This document shows, one piece after another, positions 39,177 to 50,731 of a stretch of DNA of 64,000 nt (position 1 is its first letter; each line of letters begins with the position of its first letter). A program made the translations under genes and the position numbers. The DNA is from Pantoea sp. WMus005 (GTDB taxonomy: Bacteria > Pseudomonadota > Gammaproteobacteria > Enterobacterales > Enterobacteriaceae): assembly GCF_013415305.1 (NCBI RefSeq), contig NZ_JACBXU010000001.1, forward strand, positions 744,001-808,000, read 5' to 3'. The notes beneath the pieces were generated by a model, which was not told where the DNA came from, searched no databases, and saw only the letters and a program-made list of their open reading frames with translations.

Positions 39177-40028
39177 ATGAAACGCAATCAGATTCTTGTT
39201 TTAAGCCTGATGCTGACTGCGCTGTGCAGTGGCAACACAGTGGCCAGCACATGCAGCCCGAACAATACTGCTGTTGCGAACAGCAATACGCTGATTTTGC
39301 TGGGCGGTAATGCGAAAGGCGCGGTGAAACAGGTGATTGCGGGTGAATTTGGCAAAGATGTCAATTCGCAAAAGCGGGTACTGGGTCAGTTTGATGCCTG
39401 CGGCGATCTGACGGTCGCTGACGTCAGCTATGACAAAAGTGAACGCAACGTCATCCTCAGCATGGAGCAACATATCGCCCGGGTGCAGGGCGGCTGGGTG
39501 GCGGAGTATACGTATCTGGTCAAAGTGCTGAAAGAGGGCAAACAGGTCGTGGTTGATAACCGACAGGGGACGATCAACTGGCAGAAAGGCCAGCATGGCA
39601 ATATCACCAGCGCCTCCGACAGATTTATCAGCATGGGTAAAAGCGGTTTTACCGACACTCTCTATCGCTACGATCGCCAGTTACGACTGGAGAAGGGCAT
39701 AGCGCGCGGCAGCGATCCGCTGACCAACGGTGAGTTTCACTACCACTGGAATTCTCAGGGGCTGGTGACGCGGACCACCTCCGCCCAGGGCACAGACGAA
39801 TACACCTACGATCCCCAGTGGCGTGAAGTCAGACTGAATGGCACGGCGAATACCCCGCTGAGCACTGTCCGTTCGGTTGATGAGTGTCAGTCCTGGGATG
39901 AGGTCGGCAACTGTACCCTGAGCTACCTGCATGAGACCGAAATCTTCACGCGTGGCACAGTCGAACGCCACCTCAGTTCCGCCTACAAGTATGAGTACTG
40001 GGACCAGCCTGCGGCGGCAGAAGAATAA
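39177..40028 (+). CDS. Secreted protein with YD-like segment, distantly YnfC-like
   Basis: 283-aa exported protein of unknown function. A Sec signal peptide (MKRNQILVLSLMLTALCSGNTVAS) is followed by a mature region that begins with a Cys. The middle-to-C-terminal part contains EFHYHWNSQGLVTRTTS, then TDEYTYDPQWREVRLNG, a pattern like a single YD (Rhs-type) repeat. Two later cysteines (ECQSWDEVGNCTLSY) may bond. Spacing and the YD-like stretch recall E. coli lipoprotein YnfC, but the signal peptide here has no clear lipobox and identity is low. It is not in the E. coli order at this site. Confidence 0.6.
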   Translation: MKRNQILVLSLMLTALCSGNTVASTCSPNNTAVANSNTLILLGGNAKGAVKQVIAGEFGKDVNSQKRVLGQFDACGDLTVADVSYDKSERNVILSMEQHIARVQGGWVAEYTYLVKVLKEGKQVVVDNRQGTINWQKGQHGNITSASDRFISMGKSGFTDTLYRYDRQLRLEKGIARGSDPLTNGEFHYHWNSQGLVTRTTSAQGTDEYTYDPQWREVRLNGTANTPLSTVRSVDECQSWDEVGNCTLSYLHETEIFTRGTVERHLSSAYKYEYWDQPAAAEE

Positions 40029-40029
40029 A

Positions 40030-40049
40030 AGGCGATCGGTTGATCGCCT
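40030..40049. terminator. Shared hairpin between convergent genes
   Basis: AGGCGATC/GATCGCCT with a GGTT loop in the 30-base gap between the secreted protein gene and the glycerol dehydrogenase gene. It is symmetric and could terminate both; T-runs are poor. Confidence 0.55.
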
Positions 40050-40058
40050 CTCGGGTGA

Positions 40059-41156
40059 CTATTTTACTGTCTGACTAAAGGCATCCAGCGCCAGCAGGGC
40101 GTTGGCAATATCTTCCGGTGAAAGGTGTGGATTAAGGTTTTTCAGCGTGTCGCCTTCACTGTTCGCCAGTGCACCTATCTTCACCAGATTCTCCCAGCTT
40201 TCATTTTCCAGATGCAGTTCCCGAAGCGTGGTCGGCATATTGATCGCGCGATAGAAGCGGATATAGCGAGCAATTTCCTCGTCCGGACGCTTCTCAAGCA
40301 CCATCTGCGTCAGTGTGCCATAGGCGACTTTCTCGCCATGGGTCAGATGATGGATATCACCCTCAATCGCGGTGAAACCATTATGAATGGCGTGTGCAGC
40401 TGCCAGCCCGCCGTTTTCAAAGCCCAGCCCCGAGAGCAGCGTATTGGCTTCCACCACCGCTTCTACCGCTGGCGTCACGCGTTTTTCCGTGACGGCAACA
40501 TAGGCGCTGTAACCCCAGGTAAGAAGCGTTTCTTCACAGGCTCGGGCAATCGCCAGTCCGGCAAGTGTCGGATCACCATTGACCATCGATTTCGAATGCG
40601 AACGCGCCACTGCCTGTGCTTCAACCCAGGTCGCCAGCCCATCTGCAATGCCAGAGGCAAAGAGTCGTGCTGGCGCATTGGCGCAAACGGCGGTGTCCAC
40701 CAGCACTAAATCCGGATTTTTGCTGTAAAAGCGATAGCTCTCAAAAACGCCGCTGTCAGAATAGATGACCGACAGCGCGCTACAGGGGGCATCGGTGGAG
40801 GCGATCGTCGGCACTATGGCCACCGGCTGTCTGATTTCATCCGCGACGGCCTTAACAGTGTCCAGTGTTTTACCGCCTCCCAGTCCGACCACCACGTTAC
40901 AGCCCTGGCTCTTCGCCAGCGCACTGAGACGCGTGATCTCATTACTGGAGGCCTCGCCATTGAATTGCTGCCAGCTGAATTTCACGCCGGCAGACTGCAG
41001 GGTCTGTTGCGTTCGTTCTCCAATCAGCGTCCAGACCGTTTCATCTGCCACCAGAAAAGCCTGATCGCCCAGCTCAGTAAGGTACGTTCCCAATTCATCC
41101 AGCACACCTGCGCCCTGCACATATTTACGGGGTGAAGAAAAAATAAATTTACTCAT
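40059..41156 (-). CDS. gldA: Glycerol dehydrogenase GldA
   Basis: NAD-dependent, zinc-containing oxidation of glycerol to dihydroxyacetone (iron-containing alcohol dehydrogenase superfamily). NAD loop GLGGGKTLDTVKAVAD; metal ligands Asp in SGIADGLATW, His in AAHAIHNGF and His in HLTHGEKVAYG. 365 aa (E. coli 367). It may also reduce dihydroxyacetone or methylglyoxal-type carbonyls. No dha kinase gene is adjacent. It lies with lysE in the position where E. coli has torYZ. ATG preceded by GGAG. Confidence 0.92.
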   Translation of the reverse strand: MSKFIFSSPRKYVQGAGVLDELGTYLTELGDQAFLVADETVWTLIGERTQQTLQSAGVKFSWQQFNGEASSNEITRLSALAKSQGCNVVVGLGGGKTLDTVKAVADEIRQPVAIVPTIASTDAPCSALSVIYSDSGVFESYRFYSKNPDLVLVDTAVCANAPARLFASGIADGLATWVEAQAVARSHSKSMVNGDPTLAGLAIARACEETLLTWGYSAYVAVTEKRVTPAVEAVVEANTLLSGLGFENGGLAAAHAIHNGFTAIEGDIHHLTHGEKVAYGTLTQMVLEKRPDEEIARYIRFYRAINMPTTLRELHLENESWENLVKIGALANSEGDTLKNLNPHLSPEDIANALLALDAFSQTVK

Positions 41157-41308
41157 AATCCAGAACTCCCTGATATGAATGAATCAACCTGATCCAGCCT
41201 GGCACAATCCGGTCATCGTGGCAGTGGATTCCGGGCATTATCCACCCCTGGCTGTTAAGCTGCGTGAACACCCCCCTGTATCTGAAGAGCGACAACGGAG
41301 AAATCACC

Positions 41309-41932
41309 ATGAGCGCCACGCTATTTTCATTTCTGTTTGCGATAACGATTCTGACGCTCACACCCGGATTTGATACCGCACTGGTGCTGCGAACCGCTAT
41401 CGCGCAGGGCTGGCAGCGTGCCTGCGCCGCCGCTCTGGGCGTGACGCTGGGCTGTCTGATCTGGGGAGTGGCTGTAGGCCTTGGGCTGGGTGCGCTGCTG
41501 ATGGCGTCTGAAATCGCCTATAACACTCTGAAGTGGATTGGCGCAGCCTGGCTGCTCTGGCTGGGTATAAAATTGCTGTTCAAACCCCGCCTTGATCCGC
41601 TCGTGATGGCAGAACAGCCTGCCCGAACGCAGGGGTATCTGGCCTGCTTTAGTCGGGGATTAATGGGGAATCTGCTGAATCCTAAAGTGGGCGTGTTTTA
41701 CGTCACCTTTCTGCCACAGTTCATCCCCGCTGGGGCATCCGTGGCACTCTGGTGCAGTCTGATGGCGCTGGCACACATGGTGTTGGGGCTGGTCTGGAAT
41801 GCGGTATTAATTGGCGGCAGCCACTACTTCGCCGGTCATCTGCGAAAGCCGCGGGTGCTGAAGGTGATGGATCGCCTGACTGGCTGCGTGTTTATTGGAT
41901 TTGCGGCGAAACTGGCGGTGTCTCGCCGCTGA
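41309..41932 (+). CDS. LysE/RhtB-family amino-acid exporter
   Basis: 207-aa inner-membrane exporter with about six helices. The N-terminal LTPGFDTALVLRTAI is the LysE-family signature region, and NLLNPKVGVFYVTFLPQF is the second conserved block. Members export lysine, homoserine/threonine, leucine or related compounds; the substrate is not readable. I start at the ATG at 41309 (MSATLFSFL) behind CGGAG, 15 codons inside the longest frame. It is divergent from gldA and ends 4 bases before the cmoB stop. Confidence 0.85.
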   Translation: MSATLFSFLFAITILTLTPGFDTALVLRTAIAQGWQRACAAALGVTLGCLIWGVAVGLGLGALLMASEIAYNTLKWIGAAWLLWLGIKLLFKPRLDPLVMAEQPARTQGYLACFSRGLMGNLLNPKVGVFYVTFLPQFIPAGASVALWCSLMALAHMVLGLVWNAVLIGGSHYFAGHLRKPRVLKVMDRLTGCVFIGFAAKLAVSRR

Positions 41933-41936
41933 AACG

Positions 41937-43663
<1,727 letters not shown>

Positions 43664-43712
43664 CTATTCTCGCAGAAAGTGGGGCGGCCTGCACCCCTTA
43701 ACCAGGGACAGC

Positions 43713-44108
43713 TTAATGGAGCGTCAGCACCAGTTCCCACGGCAGATAGATGAGGTTAAAGATCACCATGCCGCACAGTGAAAACAGCGTCAGCAACATG
43801 CCATATTTGCGGCCTGCCATGGCGCTACTGCGTAAACCCCAGGCATGCAGAAACCGGCCGATGAAAAACAGCAGGCCAGTGAGATGCACCATCCAGATAT
43901 CAGCGCCGTTCATCTCCATCATCACCAGCAGCAACAGCGCAAGCGGTATGGTTTCGATAGCATTGCCGTGAATGCGAATCGCCATTTTCAGGTCGTGATA
44001 GCCGCCATCACCATAGGCCACGCGATAGAAACGGCGATAACGCACCACATCCATCGTAAATTTCATCACCAGCAATGCACCCAGTACGACGTATAACGCG
44101 CTAATCAT
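43713..44108 (-). CDS. yecN: MAPEG-family inner-membrane protein YecN
   Basis: Four-helix membrane protein of the MAPEG superfamily (131 aa, same as E. coli YecN). AIRIHGNAIETIPLALLLL and MEMNGADIWMVH contain the family's conserved Arg/His/Asn/Glu pattern. Glutathione-linked activity is typical of eukaryotic relatives, but the bacterial role is unknown. ATG at 44108 (MISALYVV), 5 bases from GGAG, is preferred over GTG two codons earlier. Confidence 0.88.
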   Translation of the reverse strand: MISALYVVLGALLVMKFTMDVVRYRRFYRVAYGDGGYHDLKMAIRIHGNAIETIPLALLLLVMMEMNGADIWMVHLTGLLFFIGRFLHAWGLRSSAMAGRKYGMLLTLFSLCGMVIFNLIYLPWELVLTLH

Positions 44109-44177
44109 TGTCACTCCGGTATCCAGCCGTAAAGCGGCTATTCTATCCAGCGCACAGCATGTTGTCCTGTGCAGTCA

Positions 44178-44999
44178 TCAAAACAGTGACGTCTGTTGCG
44201 GCCAGTCAGGCCCGTTGCCAATGCCGGGGTCAATCTGCTGCAGTTGCGGCCACAGCGCCTGCACCAGCGGAAACACCTGACCCATATCAGGCGTATGCAG
44301 AAACAGCATGGCGTCGCCCTGTTGCTGCCATTCCGACAGCTTGTCACGCCAGATCTGAAACAGCGGCACGCTCTCTTCCACGCTGTCGCTGCCGATAAAA
44401 CGCACCATCGGCTGAGAACCGGTTCGCAGGGCATGAGGCGGCACTTTGGGCTTTTGCGAACGCGCGACCAGTGCCGCCGGGCTTTGCGAGGTGGAGGCGT
44501 GAACCGGGCGGCTGTCGAGCATCACGCGATTGATGCCGCGCGCCAGCAGGCCGCGATTCAGTGCCCGTTCGGCGTCACCTTTGGCAAAGAAAGCCGGATG
44601 GCGGACTTCGACGCCGTAGTGAAAACGGCGCGGCAGGCTATCCAGAAAACGCCACAGATCGTCGAGTTGAGTCGGGGAGAAACTGGCAGGCAACTGCAGC
44701 CAGTACTGACCGATACGATCGGCCAGCGGCTCCATCAGGCGCAGAAAATCAGTCAGCAGGTCATCGCTGTGCTGCAGCGCCGACTGATGGCTGATGGTAT
44801 TGGGAAACTTAAAGCAGAAGCGAAACGCATCATGCGTCATATCGCGCCAGCGCATCACCGTTTCCGCATTCGGTAGCGCATAAAGCGTGGTATTTCCCTC
44901 TACACAATGGAAGTAGCGGGCATAGTCCGCCAGGCTCTCAATACCCCAGCGTTTCCAGTGTGAATGATGCCACTGGGGCAGGCCAATACGAAGTGTCAC
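44178..44999 (-). CDS. yecE: DUF72 family protein YecE
   Basis: TIM-barrel protein of unknown function (273 aa, E. coli 272). Blocks: IGLPQWHHSHWKRWGI, NCVEGNTTLYALP-like (HCVEGNTTLYALPNAE), FRFCFKFPNTISH, GQYWLQLPASFSP and LHTPDMGQ. I start at GTG 44999 because AGGAGC sits 4 bases upstream and the E. coli protein begins at the same place; an ATG 11 codons earlier has no support. E. coli yecD, next to yecE, is missing here. Confidence 0.88.
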   Translation of the reverse strand: MTLRIGLPQWHHSHWKRWGIESLADYARYFHCVEGNTTLYALPNAETVMRWRDMTHDAFRFCFKFPNTISHQSALQHSDDLLTDFLRLMEPLADRIGQYWLQLPASFSPTQLDDLWRFLDSLPRRFHYGVEVRHPAFFAKGDAERALNRGLLARGINRVMLDSRPVHASTSQSPAALVARSQKPKVPPHALRTGSQPMVRFIGSDSVEESVPLFQIWRDKLSEWQQQGDAMLFLHTPDMGQVFPLVQALWPQLQQIDPGIGNGPDWPQQTSLF

Positions 45000-45210
45000 G
45001 TGCGCTCCTGGCTGCAGGTTAAGATACCCCATTATCGGCTATGGTCAGGCAGGGGGGCAAATGCATACAGGAAATCGGCGGTTTGGCGCGGATCTGCTTA
45101 TCCTGTCTGGCTTTTTCCATTATAATGACCGCCATTTTTGCGACAGCATCGCAACAGGTAACGCGGCCGGATGCTGTCAGCTGCAGCGGCGAAGTTAAAA
45201 GGATAGTGTT

Positions 45211-46989
45211 ATGCGTACAGAATATTGCGGACAGCTCAATCTGTCTCATGTGGGTCAGCAAGTCACGCTTTGCGGCTGGGTAAACCGCCGTCGCGATCTG
45301 GGCAGTTTGATTTTTATCGATATGCGCGACCGTGAAGGCATCGTGCAGGTGTTCTTTGATCCCGATCGTCAGGACGTCTTTAAGCTGGCTTCTGAACTGC
45401 GTAACGAATTCTGCGTTCAGATCACCGGCACCGTGCGTGCGCGTGATGAGAAGAACAAAAACAGCGACATGGCGACCGGTGAAGTCGAAGTGTTTGCCCA
45501 GGCGCTGACCATTATTAACCGCTCTGAGCCACTGCCGCTGGACTCGAATCAGACCAACAGCGAAGAAGCACGTCTGAAATACCGCTATCTGGACCTGCGT
45601 CGCCCTGAAATGGTGACGCGTCTGAAAACCCGCGCAAAAATTACCAGCTTTGTCCGTCGCTTTATGGATGACGAAGGGTTCCTGGATATCGAAACCCCGA
45701 TGCTGACCAAAGCGACGCCAGAAGGCGCACGTGACTATCTGGTGCCAAGCCGGGTTCATAAAGGCAAATTCTATGCGCTGCCGCAGTCACCGCAGCTGTT
45801 CAAACAGCTGCTGATGATGTCCGGTTTTGACCGCTATTATCAGATCGTTAAATGCTTCCGCGATGAAGATTTACGTGCCGATCGTCAGCCCGAATTTACC
45901 CAGATCGACGTTGAAACCTCCTTTATGACCGCGCCACAGGTGCGTGAAATCATGGAACGTTTAATCCGCAATCTGTGGCAGGACGTACAGGGCGTTGATC
46001 TCGGCGAGTTCCCGCAGATGACCTTTGCTGAAGCGATGCATCGTTACGGTTCCGATAAGCCAGACCTGCGTAACCCGATGGAGCTGGTGGACGTTGGCGA
46101 CCTGCTGAAAAACGTAGAGTTCCAGGTCTTCTCTGGCCCGGCCAACGATGAAAAAGGCCGTGTTGCCGCGCTGCGCGTGCCGACCGGTGCGCAGCTGAGC
46201 CGTAAGCAGATTGATGAATATGGCAAGTTCGTGGAAATTTACGGCGGGAAAGGCCTGGCGTGGATGAAGGTTAACGTCCGTGCCGACGGCCTGGAAGGCG
46301 TGCAGAGTCCGGTTGCCAAGTTCCTGAATGCAGAGATCGTTGAAGGTATTCTGAGCCGCACCGGCGCGCAGGATGGCGACATCATCTTCTTTGGTGCCGA
46401 TCGCGCCAAAGTGGTCGCAGATGCATTGGGTGCGCTGCGCCTGAAAGTGGGTCGCGAGCTGAACATCACGGATGAAAAAGCCTGGGCACCGCTGTGGGTG
46501 ATCGACTTCCCGATGTTCGAAGAGGACGAGGAAGGCGGTCTGGCCGCGATGCACCATCCGTTCACTGCGCCAAAAGAGATGAGCGCAGAAGAGCTGGCTG
46601 CGGATCCAACCCGTGCCGTGGCGAATGCCTACGACATGGTGATCAACGGTTATGAAGTGGGCGGCGGTTCAGTACGTATCCACAACGGCAAAATGCAGCA
46701 GACGGTGTTCAGCATTCTGGGTATCGAAGAGCACGAGCAGCGTGAGAAGTTTGGCTTCCTGCTGGATGCGCTGAAGTTTGGTACGCCACCGCATGCGGGC
46801 CTGGCCTTTGGTCTGGATCGTCTGACGATGCTGCTGACCGGCACCGACAATATTCGTGATGTCATCGCGTTCCCGAAAACCACGGCAGCCGCCTGCCTGA
46901 TGACCGAAGCGCCAAGCGAAGCGAACCCGGCTTCTCTGCTGGAGCTCGGCATTCAGGTCGTTAAAAAAGAAAAGCTCGAGAATAAATAA
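45211..46989 (+). CDS. aspS: Aspartyl-tRNA synthetase
   Basis: Class IIb synthetase for tRNA-Asp, bacterial type with GAD insertion (about 290-420). OB-fold anticodon domain at the N-terminus ([19 protein letters not shown]), class II motif 2 ([20 protein letters not shown]) and motif 3 ([15 protein letters not shown]). 592 aa (E. coli 590). The stop overlaps the nudB start as TAATG. Confidence 0.97.
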   Translation: MRTEYCGQLNLSHVGQQVTLCGWVNRRRDLGSLIFIDMRDREGIVQVFFDPDRQDVFKLASELRNEFCVQITGTVRARDEKNKNSDMATGEVEVFAQALTIINRSEPLPLDSNQTNSEEARLKYRYLDLRRPEMVTRLKTRAKITSFVRRFMDDEGFLDIETPMLTKATPEGARDYLVPSRVHKGKFYALPQSPQLFKQLLMMSGFDRYYQIVKCFRDEDLRADRQPEFTQIDVETSFMTAPQVREIMERLIRNLWQDVQGVDLGEFPQMTFAEAMHRYGSDKPDLRNPMELVDVGDLLKNVEFQVFSGPANDEKGRVAALRVPTGAQLSRKQIDEYGKFVEIYGGKGLAWMKVNVRADGLEGVQSPVAKFLNAEIVEGILSRTGAQDGDIIFFGADRAKVVADALGALRLKVGRELNITDEKAWAPLWVIDFPMFEEDEEGGLAAMHHPFTAPKEMSAEELAADPTRAVANAYDMVINGYEVGGGSVRIHNGKMQQTVFSILGIEEHEQREKFGFLLDALKFGTPPHAGLAFGLDRLTMLLTGTDNIRDVIAFPKTTAAACLMTEAPSEANPASLLELGIQVVKKEKLENK

Positions 46990-47420
46990 TGGGCTATAAA
47001 CACCCGGTTTCAGTGCTGGTCGTGATTTCGGCGCGCGATACTGGCCGGGTGTTGATGCTGCAGCGCCGTGACGATCCCACGTTCTGGCAGTCGGTCACCG
47101 GCAGTCTGGAAGCGGGAGAGTCACCGCTGGCGACCGCGTGTCGTGAAGTGAATGAGGAGGTTGGCATTGACGTGCTGACCGAGCAGCTGGAGGTGGAGGA
47201 TTGTCAGCGTCAAATCGACTTTGAAATCTTCCCGCATTTCCGGCATCGCTACGCACCTGATGTCACCCATAATCACGAGCACTGGTTTCGCCTGCAACTG
47301 CCAGAAGAGCGCGCTGTGACGCTGACTGAACATCTGGCGTTTCGCTGGCTGGCACCCGCAGACGCTGCAGCATTAACCCGATCATGGAGTAACCGCCAGG
47401 CGATTGAAGAATTTATCTGA
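46989..47420 (+). CDS. nudB: Dihydroneopterin triphosphate pyrophosphohydrolase NudB
   Basis: Nudix hydrolase removing pyrophosphate from dihydroneopterin triphosphate in folate synthesis. The complete Nudix box is GSLEAGESPLATACREVNEE followed by VGID (about residues 37-60). 143 aa (E. coli 150). Its ATG uses the last base of the aspS stop codon, so it is translationally coupled, as in the E. coli order. Confidence 0.92.
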   Translation: MGYKHPVSVLVVISARDTGRVLMLQRRDDPTFWQSVTGSLEAGESPLATACREVNEEVGIDVLTEQLEVEDCQRQIDFEIFPHFRHRYAPDVTHNHEHWFRLQLPEERAVTLTEHLAFRWLAPADAAALTRSWSNRQAIEEFI

Positions 47421-47439
47421 ATGCTTGCCATCGCCCGGT

Positions 47440-47690
47440 ATTCCGGCGGCGAATAGATTAAATTTTATGAATCTGGTGAGTTTTAACAGGACTACACCAA
47501 CCTATTGAACAGTCAGGCGTCATCTTCGCCTCGAAGTTGTTTACCGCCAGCACGACGTCGCACATGTACGGTATGTGACGATGACGCGCGAAGCTCGCCG
47601 TTAAGGGCAGACGGGTTTTAAAAATCTGTTTGAGCACGGACGGTGAACAGGTTCGAAGCCAGGATAGCCTGCACCCTGTAAAAGATCGGA
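47440..47690. repeat. Possible intergenic repeat-like segment before yebC
   Basis: About 250 bases with several imperfect dyads, the clearest being CGTCGCACAT..ATGTGACG around 47548-47581, plus CTGTT..AACAG near 47621-47650. The yebC ribosome site lies at its right edge. It looks like a dispersed intergenic element, but only one copy is in the window, so this is a suspicion only. Confidence 0.25.
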
Positions 47691-47701
47691 GAAAATGTAA
47701 A

Positions 47702-48445
47702 ATGGCAGGACACAGTAAGTGGGCTAATACCAAACACCGTAAAGCGGCGCAGGATGCTAAGCGCGGCAAAATCTTCACCAAAATCATTCGTGAACTGGTG
47801 ACAGCCGCCAAACTGGGCGGCGGCGATCCGGGTTCAAACCCGCGTCTGCGAGCAGCAATGGATAAAGCGCTGGCGAACAACATGACCCGTGACACCATGG
47901 ATCGCGCTATCGCGCGCGGTGTGGGCGGCGATGACAACGCCAACATGGAAACCATCATCTATGAGGGTTACGGTCCAGGCGGCTCAGCCATCATGATTGA
48001 ATGCCTCAGTGACAACCGTAACCGTACCGTGGGCGAAGTGCGTCATGCCTTCACCAAAACGGGCGGCAACCTGGGCACTGATGGCTCCGTAGCTTACCTG
48101 TTCAATAAGAAAGGCGTGATCTCCTATGCGCCAGGTCAGGATGAAGACGCGGTAATGGAAGCGGCTCTGGAAGCGGGTGGCGAAGACGTTGTCACCTATG
48201 ACGACGGCGCGATTGATGTCTTCACCGCATGGGAAGAGATGGGCACAGTGCGTGATGCACTGGAAGCACTCGGCCTGAAAGCGGATACCGCAGAAGTGGC
48301 GATGATCCCGACGACCAAAGCCGAAATGGATGCGGAAACCGCACCAAAACTGCTGCGTCTGATCGACATGCTGGAAGATTGCGACGATGTGCAGGAGGTT
48401 TATCACAACGGTGAGATCTCCGACGAGGTGGCGGAAACGCTGTAA
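47702..48445 (+). CDS. yebC: YebC/TACO1-family protein
   Basis: 247-aa conserved protein (E. coli 246) beginning [21 protein letters not shown], diagnostic for the family. Long described as a transcriptional regulator; recent work links the family to relief of ribosome stalling. Other blocks: [28 protein letters not shown] and [14 protein letters not shown] start at the ATG at 47702; an upstream in-frame extension of 24 codons is unsupported. Followed by ruvC after 34 bases. Confidence 0.94.
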   Translation: MAGHSKWANTKHRKAAQDAKRGKIFTKIIRELVTAAKLGGGDPGSNPRLRAAMDKALANNMTRDTMDRAIARGVGGDDNANMETIIYEGYGPGGSAIMIECLSDNRNRTVGEVRHAFTKTGGNLGTDGSVAYLFNKKGVISYAPGQDEDAVMEAALEAGGEDVVTYDDGAIDVFTAWEEMGTVRDALEALGLKADTAEVAMIPTTKAEMDAETAPKLLRLIDMLEDCDDVQEVYHNGEISDEVAETL

Positions 48446-48479
48446 TGGCGTCTGTCGCCCTGTTAACCGGAGAGGCGTA

Positions 48480-49007
48480 ATGTCGATTATTCTGGGTATC
48501 GATCCCGGCTCACGCATCACCGGTTATGGTGTTATTCGTCAGACTGGCCGCCAGCTCACCTATCTGGGCAGCGGCTGTATCCGCACCAATACCACCGAGT
48601 TGCCCGCCCGCCTGAAGCTGATTTATGCGGGCGTCTGCGAAATCATCACGCAGTTTTCACCCGACTTCTTCGCCATTGAGCAGGTGTTTATGGCGAAGAA
48701 TGCAGACTCCGCACTGAAGCTCGGTCAGGCGCGCGGTGCCGCGATTGTGGCTGCGGTTAACCATGATCTGCCGGTGTTTGAGTATGCAGCCCGTCAGGTC
48801 AAACAGACTGTCGTTGGCATCGGCAGCGCCGAGAAAAGTCAGGTGCAGCACATGGTGAGAACCCTGCTGAAGCTGCCGTCAAATCCGCAGGCGGATGCCG
48901 CCGATGCGCTGGCGATTGCCATTACGCACTGTCATGTGGCGCAGAATGCGGCGCGCATGAGTGACAGCAAGCTGGTGCTGACGCGCGGACGTTTGCGCTC
49001 AGGTTAG
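48480..49007 (+). CDS. ruvC: Holliday junction resolvase RuvC
   Basis: Dimeric endonuclease cutting Holliday junctions. Catalytic acids: Asp7 in ILGIDPGS, Glu in FFAIEQVFM (about 66), and the Asp pair in [11 protein letters not shown] (about 138-141). 175 aa (E. coli 173). ATG at 48480 after GGAGAGGCGTA. A terminator separates it from ruvAB; E. coli yebB, which lies in between, is absent. Confidence 0.96.
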   Translation: MSIILGIDPGSRITGYGVIRQTGRQLTYLGSGCIRTNTTELPARLKLIYAGVCEIITQFSPDFFAIEQVFMAKNADSALKLGQARGAAIVAAVNHDLPVFEYAARQVKQTVVGIGSAEKSQVQHMVRTLLKLPSNPQADAADALAIAITHCHVAQNAARMSDSKLVLTRGRLRSG

Positions 49008-49032
49008 CCGTCATCGCTCTGGTCACACTCTC

Positions 49033-49060
49033 AGGCTGGATATTCATCCAGCCTTTTTTA
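49033..49060 (+). terminator. Terminator after ruvC
   Basis: AGGCTGGAT/ATCCAGCCT stem with ATTC-type loop and six T residues. Confidence 0.9.
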
Positions 49061-49103
49061 TGTTATAAAATCCGCCACATTCGTTAGTTAAGGAAGCATT
49101 CAG

Positions 49104-49718
49104 GTGATAGGTCGTTTACGGGGCAATATTCTGGAAAAGCAGCCGCCACTGGTGCTGCTTGAGGCACACGGCGTCGGCTATGAAATTTACATGCCCATGA
49201 CCTGTTTTTATGAGTTGCCTGAACTTCAGCACGAAGCGGTGATTTTTACCCACTTCGTGGTGCGTGAAGATGCGCAGCTGCTGTTTGGTTTTAACAGCAA
49301 GCAGGAGCGCGCGCTGTTTCGCGAACTGATTAAAGTGAATGGCGTCGGCCCCAAGCTGGCGCTGGCTATCCTCTCTGGCATGTCGGCGCAGCAGTTTGTA
49401 ACGGCTGTTGAGAAAGAAGAGATCGCATCCCTGGTGAAACTGCCAGGCGTAGGCAAAAAGACAGCTGAGCGTCTGGTGGTCGAGATGAAGGACCGCTTCA
49501 AAGGGATGCATGGCGACCTGTTTGGTGGCGATTCTGCGTTTACGCTAACTACGCCGAGTGCTGAGCCGGAAACCAATGATGCGGAAGCCGAAGCGGTTGC
49601 AGCGCTGGTTTCACTGGGTTATAAACCGCAGGAAGCGAGCCGTATGATCAGTAAAGTCGGTCGACCGGATGCGGATTGCGAAACCCTGATCCGCGAAGCG
49701 CTACGCGCGGCCATTTGA
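49104..49718 (+). CDS. ruvA: Holliday junction DNA-binding protein RuvA
   Basis: Tetrameric junction-binding subunit that recruits RuvB. N-terminal OB fold [20 protein letters not shown], two helix-hairpin-helix motifs ([13 protein letters not shown] and [16 protein letters not shown]), and a C-terminal RuvB-binding domain with [16 protein letters not shown]. 204 aa. GTG start after AAGGAAG. ruvB follows after 8 bases. SOS control is known in E. coli; I did not identify an exact LexA box in the short upstream gap. Confidence 0.96.
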   Translation: MIGRLRGNILEKQPPLVLLEAHGVGYEIYMPMTCFYELPELQHEAVIFTHFVVREDAQLLFGFNSKQERALFRELIKVNGVGPKLALAILSGMSAQQFVTAVEKEEIASLVKLPGVGKKTAERLVVEMKDRFKGMHGDLFGGDSAFTLTTPSAEPETNDAEAEAVAALVSLGYKPQEASRMISKVGRPDADCETLIREALRAAI

Positions 49719-49726
49719 GGTAAGTC

Positions 49727-50731
49727 ATGATAGAAGCCGACCGCCTGATCTCCGCTGCCAGTATTAGCGAAGAAGAGGTTATTGACCGCGCTATTCGCCC
49801 GAAGATGCTGACCGAGTATGTCGGCCAGCCGCAGGTGCGTGAGCAGATGGAGATATTCATCAAGGCAGCGCAACTGCGCGGCGATGCGCTCGATCATCTG
49901 TTGATCTTCGGTCCGCCTGGACTGGGTAAAACTACCCTGGCGAACATCGTGGCCAACGAGATGGGCGTTAATCTTCGCACGACCTCAGGTCCGGTGCTGG
50001 AGAAGGCAGGCGATCTGGCGGCGATGCTGACCAACCTTGAGCCCCATGACGTCCTGTTTATCGATGAAATCCATCGCCTCTCACCGGTGGTGGAAGAGAT
50101 ACTCTACCCGGCGATGGAAGATTATCAGCTCGATATTATGATTGGCGAAGGCCCGGCTGCGCGTTCGATCAAGCTCGATCTGCCCCCGTTTACGCTGATT
50201 GGTGCCACTACGCGTGCTGGCTCGCTGACCTCACCGCTGCGCGATCGCTTTGGCATTGTGCAGCGTCTTGAGTTCTATCAGGTTAAAGATCTGCAGCACA
50301 TCGTGGGTCGCAGTGCCGCCTGTCTGGGTCTGGCACTGAGTGACGAAGGGGCATTAGAGATCGCCCGTCGCGCACGTGGCACACCGCGTATCGCCAACCG
50401 CCTGCTGCGTCGTGTTCGTGACTTCGCAGAAGTACGGGCTAATGGTGATCTCAGCGGTGAAGTCTCCTGCAGCGCGCTGGATATGCTTAACGTAGACAGT
50501 GAAGGGTTTGATTACATGGACCGTAAGCTGCTGCTGGCGATCATCGACAAGTTTATGGGTGGGCCGGTGGGGCTGGATAACCTGGCTGCTGCGATTGGTG
50601 AAGAGCGTGAAACTATTGAAGATGTGATTGAACCCTTCCTGATTCAGCAGGGCTTCATTCAGCGCACACCGCGTGGCCGGATGGCCACGCAGCACGCTTA
50701 TCGTCACTTCGGCATGACACGCGAAGAGTAA
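49727..50731 (+). CDS. ruvB: Holliday junction helicase RuvB
   Basis: Hexameric AAA+ motor driving branch migration with RuvA. Walker [11 protein letters not shown] (about 62-71), Walker [10 protein letters not shown], sensor [10 protein letters not shown], arginine finger region SPLRDRFG, and C-terminal winged helix. 334 aa (E. coli 336). It ends directly against the convergent znuB stop with no gap. Confidence 0.97.
   Translation: MIEADRLISAASISEEEVIDRAIRPKMLTEYVGQPQVREQMEIFIKAAQLRGDALDHLLIFGPPGLGKTTLANIVANEMGVNLRTTSGPVLEKAGDLAAMLTNLEPHDVLFIDEIHRLSPVVEEILYPAMEDYQLDIMIGEGPAARSIKLDLPPFTLIGATTRAGSLTSPLRDRFGIVQRLEFYQVKDLQHIVGRSAACLGLALSDEGALEIARRARGTPRIANRLLRRVRDFAEVRANGDLSGEVSCSALDMLNVDSEGFDYMDRKLLLAIIDKFMGGPVGLDNLAAAIGEERETIEDVIEPFLIQQGFIQRTPRGRMATQHAYRHFGMTREE

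Noticed and set aside
45019..45759. 246-codon minus-strand frame over the aspS 5' end
   Set aside because: Shadow of aspS in another frame; product is His/Phe-rich without domain.
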